Shown here: piece after piece, positions 55,664-64,000 of the stretch
Layout: each line of letters starts with the position of its first letter
Position numbering within the stretch: the stretch's first letter is position 1
Source of the DNA: Acidimicrobiales bacterium
Lineage (GTDB): Bacteria > Actinomycetota > Acidimicrobiia > Acidimicrobiales > Aldehydirespiratoraceae
NCBI GenBank assembly: GCA_040219515.1
Contig: JAVJSI010000001.1
Span: forward strand, 62,001-126,000
Direction of reading: 5' to 3'
DNA length: 64,000 bases
Notes under the pieces: model-generated
Seen by the model: only the letters and a program-made list of their open reading frames with translations
The model's database searches: none
What the model was told of the DNA's origin: nothing
Made by a program: the position numbers and the translations under genes

Positions 55664-56210
55664 TTCGGTGGCATCCGGGCGCCGCCGTCGACACGAATCG
55701 TCTCGCCGTTCATGTAGGGGTTGGTGAGGCACTCCATCACCATGAAGGCGAGTTCCTCCCCTGAGCCGAGCCGCTTGGGGAACAGCACCGACTGGCCGAG
55801 TTGCTTCTTGAAGTCCTCGGACCCCTCGCCCTCGCCGTAGATGGGCGTGTCGATCAGCCCCGGGGCGATGGTGTTGACCCGCACCCCCACCGCGCTCAGG
55901 TCGCGGGCGATCGGCAGTGTCATCCCCACGACGCCGCCTTTCGAGGCCGAGTAGGCGCACTGCCCGATCTGTCCGTCGAAGGCCGCCACCGACGCCATGT
56001 TGACGATGGCGCCACGGCTGCCGTCGTCGTCGACCGGGTCGGTCTGGGCCATCGCGGCCGCGGCCTGGCTGAGCATGTTGAACGAGCCGATCAGGTTCAC
56101 CCGAACGACGAACTCGAAGTTCTTCAACGGGAACGGCTCGTTGTTGCGGTCGATGGTGCGACCGGCCGAACCGAGGCCGGCAGAGTTGACGAGGGCCGGA
56201 ACGTGCGCAG
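55660..56210 (-). pseudogene. SDR-family 3-hydroxyacyl-CoA dehydrogenase, 5'-truncated
   Basis: The C-terminal part of an SDR is intact: VNLIGSFNMLSQAAAAM, NMASVAAFDGQIGQ, YSASKGG (catalytic YxxxK), GVRVNTIAPGLIDTPI and the end MNGETIRVDGGARMPPK. The same frame reads upstream into ALVNSAGLGSAGRTIDRNNE, then stops resembling an SDR at about 56205, where copA coding starts. The NAD-binding TGxxxGIG part, about 80 residues, is missing. It could be translated only as a fragment, for example from ATG 56127. The type resembles human HSD17B10-like enzymes. It is a deletion junction or an assembly chimera. Confidence 0.75.
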
Positions 56211-58316
56211 CCGCAGACTGTTGCCCACCACGAAGAGCGACGAGAATCCCATCGCACCGGCCGCGATCATCGGGTTGAGCACCCCGAGGGCGGCGAGCGG
56301 AATCGCGGCGGCGTTGTAGGCGAACGCCCAGAAGAGATTGCCCTTGATGATGCCGAGGGTGCGGCGGGACAGGTCGATCGCGTCGACGGCCGCGGACAAC
56401 TCACCGCTGACCAGGGTGAGGTCGGATGCCTGCATGGCGACATCGGTGCCGGTGCCGATGGCGATCCCCAGGTCGGCGGTCGCCAGCGCGGGGGCGTCGT
56501 TGATGCCGTCCCCCACCATCGCCACACGGCGACCTTCGGCCTGGAGTCGCCTGATCTCGTCCGCCTTGCCGTCGGGAAGCACGCCGGCCATCACCCGCTC
56601 GATCCCGACCGATTCGGCGACGGCGGCGGCGCTCGTTGCGCTGTCGCCGGTCAGCAGCGCGACCTCGAGTCCTCGGGACTGCAGGGCAGCCACCGCGGCG
56701 GCGGAGGTGGGCTTGATGGTGTCGGCGAGGACGATCGCGCCCTCGGCCGTGCCACCCCGGCCGACGAGGACGACCGTGCGTCCGTTGGCCGACGCCGAGA
56801 CCATCTCGTCGGACAGCGATGCCGGGACCTCGTCGAAGAACTCGGGCCGGCCGACCCGCACGCGGATGCCGTCGACGGCCCCGGCCACGCCGCGGCCGGC
56901 CTGGTTGTAGAACCCGGTCACCGTTCGCGCAGAGGTGTCGGCCCCGGCGGCGATGGCCCGGCCGATCGGATGCTCCGAGGACGACTCGAGCGCGGCGGCC
57001 AGCCGAAGCAACTCCTCCTCCTCGCCGGCCGGGCCGCGGACCTCGACCAGCTCCATCCGACCTTCGGTGACCGTGCCGGTCTTGTCGAGCACGATCGTGT
57101 CGATCGTGCGACTGTCCTCGAGCACCTCGGCCCCGCGAATGAGAATGCCCAGCTGGGCCGCTCGTCCGGTGCCGACCAGGATCGCCAGCGGCGTGGCCAG
57201 ACCGAGCGCGCACGGGCACGCGATGATCAGGACCGCGACCGCCGCGGTGAACGCGTCGGCGGTGGCGTGGCCCAGGATCAGCCAGGCGGCGAGGGTGGCC
57301 AGTGCGATGGCGATCGCCGTGGGCACGAAGACGGATGCAACCCGGTCGGCCAGCCGCTGCACCCGGGCCCGGCTTCCCTGGGCTTGCTCGACGAGACGGA
57401 TGATCTGCGCGAGCGCCGTGTCGGCGCCCACCCGGCGGGCCTCGACGAGCAGAGACCCGTCGGTGTTGATGGCCGCGCCGATGACGTCGTCGCCATCACC
57501 CACCTCGACGGGCAACGACTCGCCCGTCACCACCGAATTGTCGATCGCACCGCGACCGCTGACGACCACGCCGTCCGTGGCGATGCGTTCGCCGGGCCGG
57601 ACGCGGAAGCGCATACCGACCTCGAGATCGTCGATGGCGATCACGCGGCCGTCCTCGAGCTCCGCGGTGCGCGCGCCCAGATCGGCCAGCGACCGGATCG
57701 CGTCACCCGAGCGCCGGGTGGCCCGCACCTCGAACCACTTGCCGAGCAGGATCAACGTGACGATGACCGCGCCGGTCTCGAAGTAGAGCGGCTCGTCCAA
57801 GTCGGCGAGGAGAACGACGGCCGACCAGGTCCAGGCCGCCAGCGTTCCGACGGAAACGAGCGTGTCCATGGTGACCATGCGATGGCGCAGGTTGCCGAAG
57901 GCCACCCGGTGAAAGCCCCAACCGGCGCCGAACACCACCGGGGTGGCGAGGGCGGCGGCCACCCATTCCCAGCCAGCGAAGCGCAGCGGTTCGATCATCG
58001 AGATCAGCATCAGCGGCACCGTCAGCAGGGCGGCGACACGGAATCGGTTCCACAGACCGCCTTCCCGACGGGCCTCGGCCGCATCGTGATCGCGCACTTC
58101 CGGCGCGCGATATCCGAGCGATTCGACCACCTCGCGCAGAATCGGCAGCTCGACGCCGTCGCCGTGTCGTACCGAGGCCATGCCGGTGGCGAAGTTGACG
58201 TGGGCCTCCTCGACCCCGACCACCCGTCCGAGTCCTTCCTCGATCGAACGAGCACACGCGCTGCACGTCATGCCCTCGATCGAGAGCTCACTGGTGTTCG
58301 CTGTCGCGGTGGTCAT
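56124..58316 (-). CDS. copA: Copper-translocating P1B-type ATPase, C-terminus fused to SDR sequence
   Basis: A protein of 730 residues. An HMA domain at the N-terminus binds copper (GMTCSACARS). The rest has eight membrane helices with IIACPCALGLATPLA (CPC), phosphorylation site VLDKTGTVTEGRM, TGES and VGDGINDAPALATADLG. It ends VVGNSLRLRTF, the usual CopA end, then about 24 odd residues (PSSTLPASVRPVAPS...) that are out-of-frame SDR sequence. So the pump is functionally complete but has a foreign tail. It exports Cu(I). The promoter is MerR-controlled. Confidence 0.93.
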   Translation of the reverse strand: MTTATANTSELSIEGMTCSACARSIEEGLGRVVGVEEAHVNFATGMASVRHGDGVELPILREVVESLGYRAPEVRDHDAAEARREGGLWNRFRVAALLTVPLMLISMIEPLRFAGWEWVAAALATPVVFGAGWGFHRVAFGNLRHRMVTMDTLVSVGTLAAWTWSAVVLLADLDEPLYFETGAVIVTLILLGKWFEVRATRRSGDAIRSLADLGARTAELEDGRVIAIDDLEVGMRFRVRPGERIATDGVVVSGRGAIDNSVVTGESLPVEVGDGDDVIGAAINTDGSLLVEARRVGADTALAQIIRLVEQAQGSRARVQRLADRVASVFVPTAIAIALATLAAWLILGHATADAFTAAVAVLIIACPCALGLATPLAILVGTGRAAQLGILIRGAEVLEDSRTIDTIVLDKTGTVTEGRMELVEVRGPAGEEEELLRLAAALESSSEHPIGRAIAAGADTSARTVTGFYNQAGRGVAGAVDGIRVRVGRPEFFDEVPASLSDEMVSASANGRTVVLVGRGGTAEGAIVLADTIKPTSAAAVAALQSRGLEVALLTGDSATSAAAVAESVGIERVMAGVLPDGKADEIRRLQAEGRRVAMVGDGINDAPALATADLGIAIGTGTDVAMQASDLTLVSGELSAAVDAIDLSRRTLGIIKGNLFWAFAYNAAAIPLAALGVLNPMIAAGAMGFSSLFVVGNSLRLRTFRPSSTLPASVRPVAPSTATTSRSR

Positions 58317-58322
58317 GACACC

Positions 58323-58354
58323 AGTGTAAACCTTCCATCCGAAAGGAAGGTCAA
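58323..58354 (-). promoter_or_regulatory. MerR-type operator and promoter of copA
   Basis: On the minus strand TTGACC (58349-58354) and TACACT (58323-58328) are 20 bp apart, the long spacer typical of MerR-activated promoters. The spacer holds the inverted repeat ACCTTCC-N8-GGAAGGT (58330-58351), like known CueR sites. It overlaps the merR stop codon. The start of transcription should fall at or next to the copA ATG (58316), so the message is probably leaderless. Confidence 0.8.
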
Positions 58355-58746
58355 GGGCTGATCACCTGACAGCGGTTCGGATCGGTGCACTCGGTCGGAT
58401 CGAGGGCCGCAGCCCGCTCGGCCAGGCTCCGGAGCTCGGCCCGGGCCTCGACCAAGCGAGCGATCTGTTCGTCGAGATCGTCGAGATGACGATCCAGCAA
58501 CGTTCGAGTGTGCGCACAGCTGCGCTCCCCGGCGTCCTTGAGTTCGAGCACCGACTGGATCTCGGCCAACGACAGGCCGGTCGCCTGGGCGTCACGGATG
58601 AAGCGCAGACGCTCGGCACCCGCCGAGTCGTAGTCGCGGTAGCCCGACGGCGTTCGCGCCGGTTCGGTCAGCAACCCGATCGACTCGTAGTAGCGGATGG
58701 TCTTCGTCGTCACCGATGCCTGCTCGGCCAGCTCCCCGATCTTCAT
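58351..58746 (-). CDS. MerR-family regulator of the copA pump
   Basis: A protein of 131 residues starting MKIGELAEQASVTTKTIRYYESIGLL, the MerR HTH. A dimerisation helix at about 78-112 follows. The C-terminal CTDPNRC gives two cysteines five residues apart, and an additional Cys lies in RSCAHTR. CueR proteins have a Cys pair seven apart, so a related Cu(I) or other soft-metal sensor is likely. TACGCT lies 7 nt before the ATG. It directly precedes copA. Confidence 0.88.
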   Translation of the reverse strand: MKIGELAEQASVTTKTIRYYESIGLLTEPARTPSGYRDYDSAGAERLRFIRDAQATGLSLAEIQSVLELKDAGERSCAHTRTLLDRHLDDLDEQIARLVEARAELRSLAERAAALDPTECTDPNRCQVISP

Positions 58747-58791
58747 GTCCACGAGCGTATGACTCCCTAGGCTGAGAAGAGGAGGTCTCCC

Positions 58792-60399
58792 ATGAGACTC
58801 GACCAACTGACGTTCGACAACACGTTCACCGCGGCGCTTCCCGCTGATCCGTCGACCGAGGTCCGTCCTCGTCAGGTGACCGACGCGGCCTACTCCCGGG
58901 TGGCGCCGGCGCCCACCGAATCGCCCTCGCTGCTGGCGGTTTCCGGCGAGATGCTCGACGAGCTCGGCATCGACCGCACGGAGGCCGGCGGCGCCAACGC
59001 CGACCGCTTCGCCGCCGTGTTCACGGGCAACGAACTGCTCCCCGGCATGGACCCACACGCCATGGCCTATGCCGGTCACCAGTTCGGCAACTTCGCCGGC
59101 CAGCTCGGCGACGGCCGGGCCATCACCCTCGGCGAGATCGTCACCCCCGATCACGGCCGCCAGACCCTGCAACTCAAGGGCGCCGGGCCCACCCCGTACT
59201 CCCGCACGGCCGACGGCCTCGCGGTGCTGCGCAGCTCGATCCGCGAGTTCCTCTGCAGCGAGGCGATGCACCACCTGGGCGTGCCGACCACCCGCGCCCT
59301 CAGCCTGTCGCTCACCGGCGACAAGGTGATGCGCGACATGTTCTACGACGGGCGTCCGGCGCTCGAACCTGGCGCCATCGTGTGCCGCGTTGCGCCGTCG
59401 TTCATCCGGTTCGGCAACTTCGAACTGTTCGCCTGGCGACAGGACGCCGACAACCTGCGCCGCCTGGCCGACTACACGATCGACACTCACTTCCCCGAGC
59501 TCGGCGAGCCGTCGCCCTCGGGTCATACCTCCGAGACCTATGCCGAGTGGTTCGCCGAGGTCTGTCGCCGCACCGCCGACATGGTCGTCCACTGGCAGCG
59601 GGTCGGCTTCGTCCACGGCGTCATGAACACCGACAACATGTCCATCCACGGCCTGACGATCGACTACGGCCCCTACGGCTGGCTCGAGGACTACGACCCG
59701 GGCTGGACACCCAACACCACCGACAACCAGCACAAGCGTTATCGCTACGGCGCCCAACCGGCCATCTGCCAATGGAACCTGACGCAGCTGGCCAACGCCC
59801 TGCATCCGCTGATCGGCGAGGTCGAGCCGCTCCAGGCCGGACTCCAGGTTTTCGTCGACCGCTTCAACACCGCCTGGCCCGAGATGATGGCGACCAAGCT
59901 GGGCCTGGCCGACTTCGACGCCGATGCCGATCGCGACCTCATCGAGTCGCTGACCGGCATTCTCCCCGCCATCGAGACGGACATGACCGTGTTCTTCCGA
60001 GGCCTGGCCGACGTTCCCGGCGAGACCACCGAGGAGGATGCGCTGCTCGCGCCCCTGCTGGATGCGTACTACTCCCCCGCCGAACTCGTCGGCGAGGTTC
60101 GCGACGTCACCCTGGCCTGGCTTCGCGACTACTCGGCGCGGGTTGGCCGTGACGGTCGCAGCGACGGCGACCGCCGAACGGCCATGCACGGCGTCAACCC
60201 CAAGTACGTCCTGCGCAACTACCTGGCACAGCTCGCCATCGATGCATCCGAGCAGGGCGACCATGTGATGATCGGCGAACTCCTCGACGTGCTGCGCAAT
60301 CCCTACGACGAACAACCGGGCAAGGAGCGATTCGCCGAGAAGCGCCCCGACTGGGCCCGCACCCGCGCCGGCTGCTCGATGCTCAGCTGCTCGAGCTGA
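58792..60399 (+). CDS. selO: Protein adenylyltransferase SelO (YdiU)
   Basis: A protein of 535 residues. GAGGAGG precedes the ATG. The pseudokinase core shows YAGHQFGNFAGQLGDGRAIT, LKGAGPTPYSRTADGLAVLR, SIREFLCSEAMHHLGVPTTR and MNTDNMSIHGLTIDYGPYG. SelO transfers AMP from ATP to Ser, Thr or Tyr of target proteins. The C-terminus ends SMLSCSS: the Cys third from the end occupies the site that is selenocysteine in animal SelO. It is divergent from merR. Confidence 0.93.
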   Translation: MRLDQLTFDNTFTAALPADPSTEVRPRQVTDAAYSRVAPAPTESPSLLAVSGEMLDELGIDRTEAGGANADRFAAVFTGNELLPGMDPHAMAYAGHQFGNFAGQLGDGRAITLGEIVTPDHGRQTLQLKGAGPTPYSRTADGLAVLRSSIREFLCSEAMHHLGVPTTRALSLSLTGDKVMRDMFYDGRPALEPGAIVCRVAPSFIRFGNFELFAWRQDADNLRRLADYTIDTHFPELGEPSPSGHTSETYAEWFAEVCRRTADMVVHWQRVGFVHGVMNTDNMSIHGLTIDYGPYGWLEDYDPGWTPNTTDNQHKRYRYGAQPAICQWNLTQLANALHPLIGEVEPLQAGLQVFVDRFNTAWPEMMATKLGLADFDADADRDLIESLTGILPAIETDMTVFFRGLADVPGETTEEDALLAPLLDAYYSPAELVGEVRDVTLAWLRDYSARVGRDGRSDGDRRTAMHGVNPKYVLRNYLAQLAIDASEQGDHVMIGELLDVLRNPYDEQPGKERFAEKRPDWARTRAGCSMLSCSS

Positions 60400-60417
60400 A
60401 GCCGACCTCCAGCCGCC

Positions 60418-60996
60418 TCAGAGCTTGCGGATCTGGTCGCCCTGGCGAATCGTGCCGGGCGTGACCACCCGGGCGTTGATCCCGCGTAGGCGGAGTTGCT
60501 TGCCGGTCTCGCTGTTGACGAAACGGTGGGCTTCCACTCCGAACCGACGGCTGAACTTCGCGCAGCCGGTGTGGGGCTGATCGGTGACCTGGATGACGGC
60601 TTCGCCGATCGCCAGCTCGGTCCCCGCCGGGAGGTTGGCCTCGGAGAGATCCATGTCGACGATGAGCTGGTCGCCCGCGAGGGCCATGCGATCGGGCGAC
60701 TGTGCGATCGCGGCGAGGATACGGGCGTTCATGATGTTCAGCTGCATGTCGGGATGCGGGCTGCCGTCCTCGGTTCGCTTCGATCCCCGCTGATTCCACG
60801 TGTCACCGGCGAGTCCCTCGTCGGTGTTCAGTTCGGCCTCGGCCAGCTCGATACGCTCGTCGACGGCAGGGCGCTGCACGATCAGTTCGAGGGTGCCTTC
60901 GGCGGGCGATGCACGAACGTGGTCGAGCGTCGCTTCGAGCTGTCCGCGGTCGAGGTGGGAGATCTCGGTTGACGTCATGGCGACAGTCTGGCTCAT
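60418..60996 (-). CDS. MOSC-domain protein
   Basis: A protein of 192 residues from ATG 60996, which overlaps the SDR stop (ATGA). ATG 60978 is also possible. The MOSC core includes DEGLAGDTWNQRGSKR, MQLNIMNARILAAI and the Cys site QPHTGCAKFSRRFG. MOSC domains bind molybdenum cofactor or carry sulfur. This small form, like YiiM, may reduce or sulfurate substrates. The upstream SDR is its partner in an operon. Confidence 0.85.
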   Translation of the reverse strand: MSQTVAMTSTEISHLDRGQLEATLDHVRASPAEGTLELIVQRPAVDERIELAEAELNTDEGLAGDTWNQRGSKRTEDGSPHPDMQLNIMNARILAAIAQSPDRMALAGDQLIVDMDLSEANLPAGTELAIGEAVIQVTDQPHTGCAKFSRRFGVEAHRFVNSETGKQLRLRGINARVVTPGTIRQGDQIRKL

Positions 60997-61772
60997 CCGA
61001 CCGGGGGTACGCCGGTCAAATTCGTGTCGCACAACAGCCCGCCGTCGATCTGGATCGCCTGACCGGTGATCGCGGTCGACTCGTCGCTGCCGAGGAAGAG
61101 GACCAGATCAGCGACCTCCTCGGGTTGGATGGTCCGGCCGATGGCGTGCATGGCCGCCACCTCTTCCCGCGACTTGAGGCCGATGCCGAGCACCGCCTCG
61201 AACATCGGGGTCTCCACCACCCCCGGGCAGATCGCGTTGCAGCGGATGCCCTTGCGGCCGTACTCCACCGCAGTGACACGGCTGAGATTGATGAGCGCGG
61301 CTTTGGCTGCGCAGTACGGTGCATTCGCGGCACCCGCCACGAGCCCGTAGACCGACGACGTGTTCACGATCGAACCGACGCCCTGTTCGATCATGTAGGG
61401 AATCGCCGCCTGCATGCCGTGGAGCGGCCCGTTGAGCATCAAGGCGATGCTGTCGTTGAACCCGTCGAGGTCGAGATCGGCGACATACCCACCGGTCGAC
61501 GTGGCGGCGTTGTTGAACAACACGTCGATGCGGCCGTGGTCGGCCACGCACCGATCGACGGCCGCGCGGACCTGCTCCGGCGATCGCACGTCGGCCTCCA
61601 CGAAGGTCACGTTGGCCGCGCCCACCTCGTCGACCATCTGGGCACCACGGTCGGTGTCGATGTCGACGGCGACGACCTTGGCCCCCTCGGCGACGAACCT
61701 GCGAGCCGTGGCCCACCCGATCCCTCCTGCCGCGCCGGTGATGACTGCTGCCCGATTGTCCATTCTTCCCAT
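60993..61772 (-). CDS. SDR-family oxidoreductase
   Basis: A protein of 259 residues. NAD(P) site VITGAAGGIGWATARRFVAE with D38 in VVAVDIDTD favouring NAD. NNAATS, catalytic Ser in VNTSSVYG and the Y-x3-K in YCAAKAAL. The end AITGQAIQIDGGLLCDT is typical. Substrate unknown. Contrast with the broken SDR at 55660-56210, which is a different subfamily. Confidence 0.9.
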   Translation of the reverse strand: MGRMDNRAAVITGAAGGIGWATARRFVAEGAKVVAVDIDTDRGAQMVDEVGAANVTFVEADVRSPEQVRAAVDRCVADHGRIDVLFNNAATSTGGYVADLDLDGFNDSIALMLNGPLHGMQAAIPYMIEQGVGSIVNTSSVYGLVAGAANAPYCAAKAALINLSRVTAVEYGRKGIRCNAICPGVVETPMFEAVLGIGLKSREEVAAMHAIGRTIQPEEVADLVLFLGSDESTAITGQAIQIDGGLLCDTNLTGVPPVG

Positions 61773-61880
61773 GGGCGGAGTCTCGCGCGGCTACGTTCGA
61801 CGGTGTGCGTTGGCGGATGCCCGGTGCGCACCGCGAGGAGATCCTCGACGAGATCTGAACCGTCGCGAGGTACGTTCAGA

Positions 61881-62888
61881 TCAGCTCAGCCAGGTGTCGA
61901 CCGCCGCCACCGGGGCGAAACTCTCGATGAGTGAGTTCTCCGCCAACGTACGGAGACCGCCCTCGTCGAGGTCGCACAGATTCCACGCGTGCTCGTACTC
62001 GGAGAGCAGGTCGGTGTGGAACAACGGCGGGTCATCCGAGCCGAGCGTGACGGTGATCCCCGCGTCGAGCATTGCCGGCAACGGGTGGGCGTCGAGCGAC
62101 ACGACGGCGCCGAGCGCCACGTTGCTGCCCGGGCACACGTCGCAGGCGACGCCCTCATCCACGAGCCGGGCCACCACGTCGGGGTCGCCCATGGCACCGA
62201 TGCCGTGCTGAATCCGCTCGGCCCCGAACACGTCGAGTGCGTGGAGAACTTCCCATGCCGGTCCGTGTTCGCCGGCATGGCTCACTGCATGGAGTCCCGC
62301 ATCACGGGCCCGGGTGAACGCGGTGCCGAAGTCCTCGTCGCGCCAGTTGTCGGCCGGCCCGCCCATGCCGACCGCAACGACACGTGGGTGGAGCTCGGCG
62401 AGCACGACGTCGAGCGCCTGCTGGGCCGCCGCTGCGCCGAGATGAGGCGAGAGATCGGGGATCAGCAGCGACGAGATGCCGAAGTCGATCTCGGCTCGCT
62501 CGCAGCCGGCGACGATGCCGCCGAGGACCTCGGACCAGTCCGCCTCACGCTCGACGATGTGAAAACTCGACGACACATGGAACTCGACGTGGACGGCACC
62601 CTGTTCGTGCGCCGTTGCCAGGTAGGCGTGGGCGATGTCGGCGAAATCGTCGGCGGTCCGGAGCAGTCCGCACACCCAGAAGTAGCGCTCGAGGAAACGG
62701 GGGAAGCCCTCGAACTCGAGCCACCGGACGATGCCGGCCAGGTCCGCGGCCGGCGGCTCGACACCGTGCCGCTCCGCCAGGCTGAGCATCGTGGCAGGGT
62801 CGACGCTGCCCTCCAGGTGCACGTGCAGTTCGGCCTTCGGCAGGGCTCGTGCGAAGTCGACCGGAAACGGAGTCGCCATGTCATCCAT
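61881..62888 (-). CDS. Adenosine deaminase family protein
   Basis: A protein of 335 residues from ATG 62888, or 332 from ATG 62879. It overlaps or abuts the TauE stop. Motifs: PKAELHVHLEGS (metal), AVSHAGEHG (catalytic Glu), RIQHGIGAM and LGSDDPPLF (metal Asp). It deaminates adenosine or a related base or nucleoside (adenine deaminases share this family). It is last in a two-gene unit with tauE. Confidence 0.9.
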   Translation of the reverse strand: MDDMATPFPVDFARALPKAELHVHLEGSVDPATMLSLAERHGVEPPAADLAGIVRWLEFEGFPRFLERYFWVCGLLRTADDFADIAHAYLATAHEQGAVHVEFHVSSSFHIVEREADWSEVLGGIVAGCERAEIDFGISSLLIPDLSPHLGAAAAQQALDVVLAELHPRVVAVGMGGPADNWRDEDFGTAFTRARDAGLHAVSHAGEHGPAWEVLHALDVFGAERIQHGIGAMGDPDVVARLVDEGVACDVCPGSNVALGAVVSLDAHPLPAMLDAGITVTLGSDDPPLFHTDLLSEYEHAWNLCDLDEGGLRTLAENSLIESFAPVAAVDTWLS

Positions 62889-63624
62889 ACAAGCCGACCA
62901 AACGCCCCGCGAAGACGATGACCGCGCCGATCAGCACGGGCCGCACGACCTTCTCGCCGCCTGCCACCGTGATGCGAGCGCCGATGTAGCCACCGGTGGC
63001 GAGCCCGGCGGCGAGGACCAGGGCCGGCGCCCAGTCGACGTCGCCGTTGATGATGAACACCGGCAGCGCGATGGCCGTGAACACGAGGGTGATGATCGAC
63101 TTGATGTTGTTGGCGATGACGAGGTCGACCCCGGCGCGAGAAAGCGCCACGATCATCATGAGCCCGACTCCGGCCTGGAAGGCACCGCCGTAGAGCCCGA
63201 TGCCGAAGAACACCAGTGTCGTGACCCAGGTCGGCCACTGAGGCCGGTCGGCCATCGCCTCGACGTCGGGACGGCGAACGGACAGCAGGAGCACGGGGAT
63301 CATCACGAAGCCGAACACCTGCTCGAAGGTGTCGTCGGCCAGGTTCGTGACGACGACGGAGCCGATGAGCGAGCCCACGACGGCGGGGCCGAGGATGCGG
63401 CCGATGCCGCTCAGACCCTGCACGCCCAACCGGCGGAACGTGCTCGCTGAGCTGACCGCGTTGGCCAGTACCCCGACGCGGTTCGATCCGTTGGCCGTGT
63501 TGCCGGGCACCCCCGCGAACACCAGCAGCGGCACCGTCAACAACGAACCGCCGCCGGCCATGGCGTTGACCACGCCGGCGACGAGACCGCCGCCGAGCAG
63601 CAACACCACGTGGACCAATTCCAT
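62881..63624 (-). CDS. TauE/SafE (TSUP) family membrane exporter
   Basis: A protein of 247 residues with about seven or eight membrane helices. GGGSLLTVPLLVFAGVPGNT and GGAFQAGVGLMMIVALSRAG are the two characteristic repeats. The family exports sulfite or sulfoacetate or takes up anions. TAGCGT 7 nt before the ATG. Confidence 0.85.
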   Translation of the reverse strand: MELVHVVLLLGGGLVAGVVNAMAGGGSLLTVPLLVFAGVPGNTANGSNRVGVLANAVSSASTFRRLGVQGLSGIGRILGPAVVGSLIGSVVVTNLADDTFEQVFGFVMIPVLLLSVRRPDVEAMADRPQWPTWVTTLVFFGIGLYGGAFQAGVGLMMIVALSRAGVDLVIANNIKSIITLVFTAIALPVFIINGDVDWAPALVLAAGLATGGYIGARITVAGGEKVVRPVLIGAVIVFAGRLVGLYG

Positions 63625-63674
63625 CGCCGCACGCTACTTCCGCCGACCCCGCCTCACGGCTTACAGTGTCAGTC

Positions 63675-64000
63675 ATGCTCACCACGGACACGACCACCGC
63701 GTCGCTCGACAGCGCGTTCGACACGACCTTCACCTGGGACTACGAACGCGGCCGGGCCGGGCTCGACAAGCTCTACGAGAAGGCCAAGGCCAACCAGTGG
63801 AACTCCACGACCGATCTCGACTGGACGATCGACGTCGACCCCGAGAAGGAGATCGTCGAAGGGGCCGCAGCGATGGGAGTCCCGGTCGGCTGGCAGGCCA
63901 AGTACCTGGCGTCGCTCGACGGATCACCGATCGCGTCGTGGGGCGACAAGGAGTTCCTCGAGTTCGCCATCGCCAACCAGAAAGCGTCGATGAGCCAGTT
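63675..64000 (+). CDS. Ferritin-like di-iron protein, partial (right window edge)
   Basis: The first 108 codons of a gene that continues past the window. It begins MLTTDTTTASLDSAFDTTFT and has YERGRAGLDKLYEKAKANQW and TDLDWTIDVDPE, which I recall as the N-terminus of ferritin-like/AurF-type di-iron proteins common in Acidimicrobiia. The metal-binding helices lie mainly beyond the end. A TACAGT box is 7 nt before the ATG. The function (oxygenase or oxidase) is not visible here. Confidence 0.6.
   Translation, partial: MLTTDTTTASLDSAFDTTFTWDYERGRAGLDKLYEKAKANQWNSTTDLDWTIDVDPEKEIVEGAAAMGVPVGWQAKYLASLDGSPIASWGDKEFLEFAIANQKASMSQ

Noticed and set aside
54905-56257. A 450-residue fusion containing enoyl-CoA hydratase
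   Set aside because: The first 198 codons are antisense-like filler in the wrong frame of the SDR. The hydratase has its own ATG at 55663.
61803-61857. Short open frame VRWRMPGAHREEILDEI
   Set aside because: Only 17 codons, no ribosome-binding site and no match. It may be chance or a remnant.

Overview
The window is about 64 kb of GC-rich DNA that looks like an actinobacterial chromosome, most likely from the class Acidimicrobiia. That placement is an inference. It rests on the mix of a RamB-type regulator beside the glyoxylate-shunt genes, a DUF222/HNH protein with an SOS box, a DUF5709-like protein, CCA-encoding tRNA genes and many start codons 6-8 nt behind a TANNNT box (leaderless transcripts). 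Coding density is high, and most of the sequence is ordinary housekeeping and metabolism.

Layout. 1-7.1 kb: a surface-anchored sugar dehydrogenase (cut by the window edge), Nudix and inositol-phosphatase-like enzymes, a peroxiredoxin whose peroxidatic residue is encoded by in-frame UGA (probable selenocysteine), a YjbR protein, a PLC-like lipoprotein and metY. 7.1-11.1 kb: a complete quaternary-amine (betaine-type) ABC importer. 12.3-17.6 kb: a 5.2 kb island inserted in the 3' end of a CAU tRNA gene, bounded by 48 bp direct repeats. It carries a DUF3883 nuclease-like gene, a MazG-like gene, a HEPN/zinc gene, three unknown genes and an IS3 remnant, but no integrase. 17.7-36.8 kb: tRNA-Asn, an SOS-boxed DUF222/HNH gene, rpoD-dnaG, a GH3 enzyme, glyQS, an RDD protein, recO-uppS, a DinG-like helicase, an ApbE/ferric-reductase-like cluster and the phoH-ybeY-CNNM-era operon. 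36.8-41.5 kb: ramB, aceB and aceA. 41.5-49.4 kb: a membrane protein, carotenoid oxygenase, acyl-CoA dehydrogenase, K+ channel, type III glutamine synthetase and three tRNAs (Arg, His, Lys). 49.5-64 kb: aldo-keto reductase, STAS protein, DEAD-box helicase with a hairpin-rich upstream region, enoyl-CoA hydratase with a 5'-truncated SDR fused onto the end of copA, merR-copA, SelO, MOSC, SDR, adenosine deaminase, TauE and a partial ferritin-like gene.

How genes work together. RamB, malate synthase and isocitrate lyase form a regulated acetate/glyoxylate unit. The MerR regulator and copA share a classical long-spacer promoter. dnaG and rpoD overlap by four bases, as do several ABC-transporter and era-cluster genes, implying coupled translation. 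The features most worth following up are the UGA-containing peroxiredoxin, the tRNA island with its possible modification-dependent nuclease and HEPN protein, the copA/SDR junction, and the hairpin array with a minus-strand terminator before the DEAD-box helicase.
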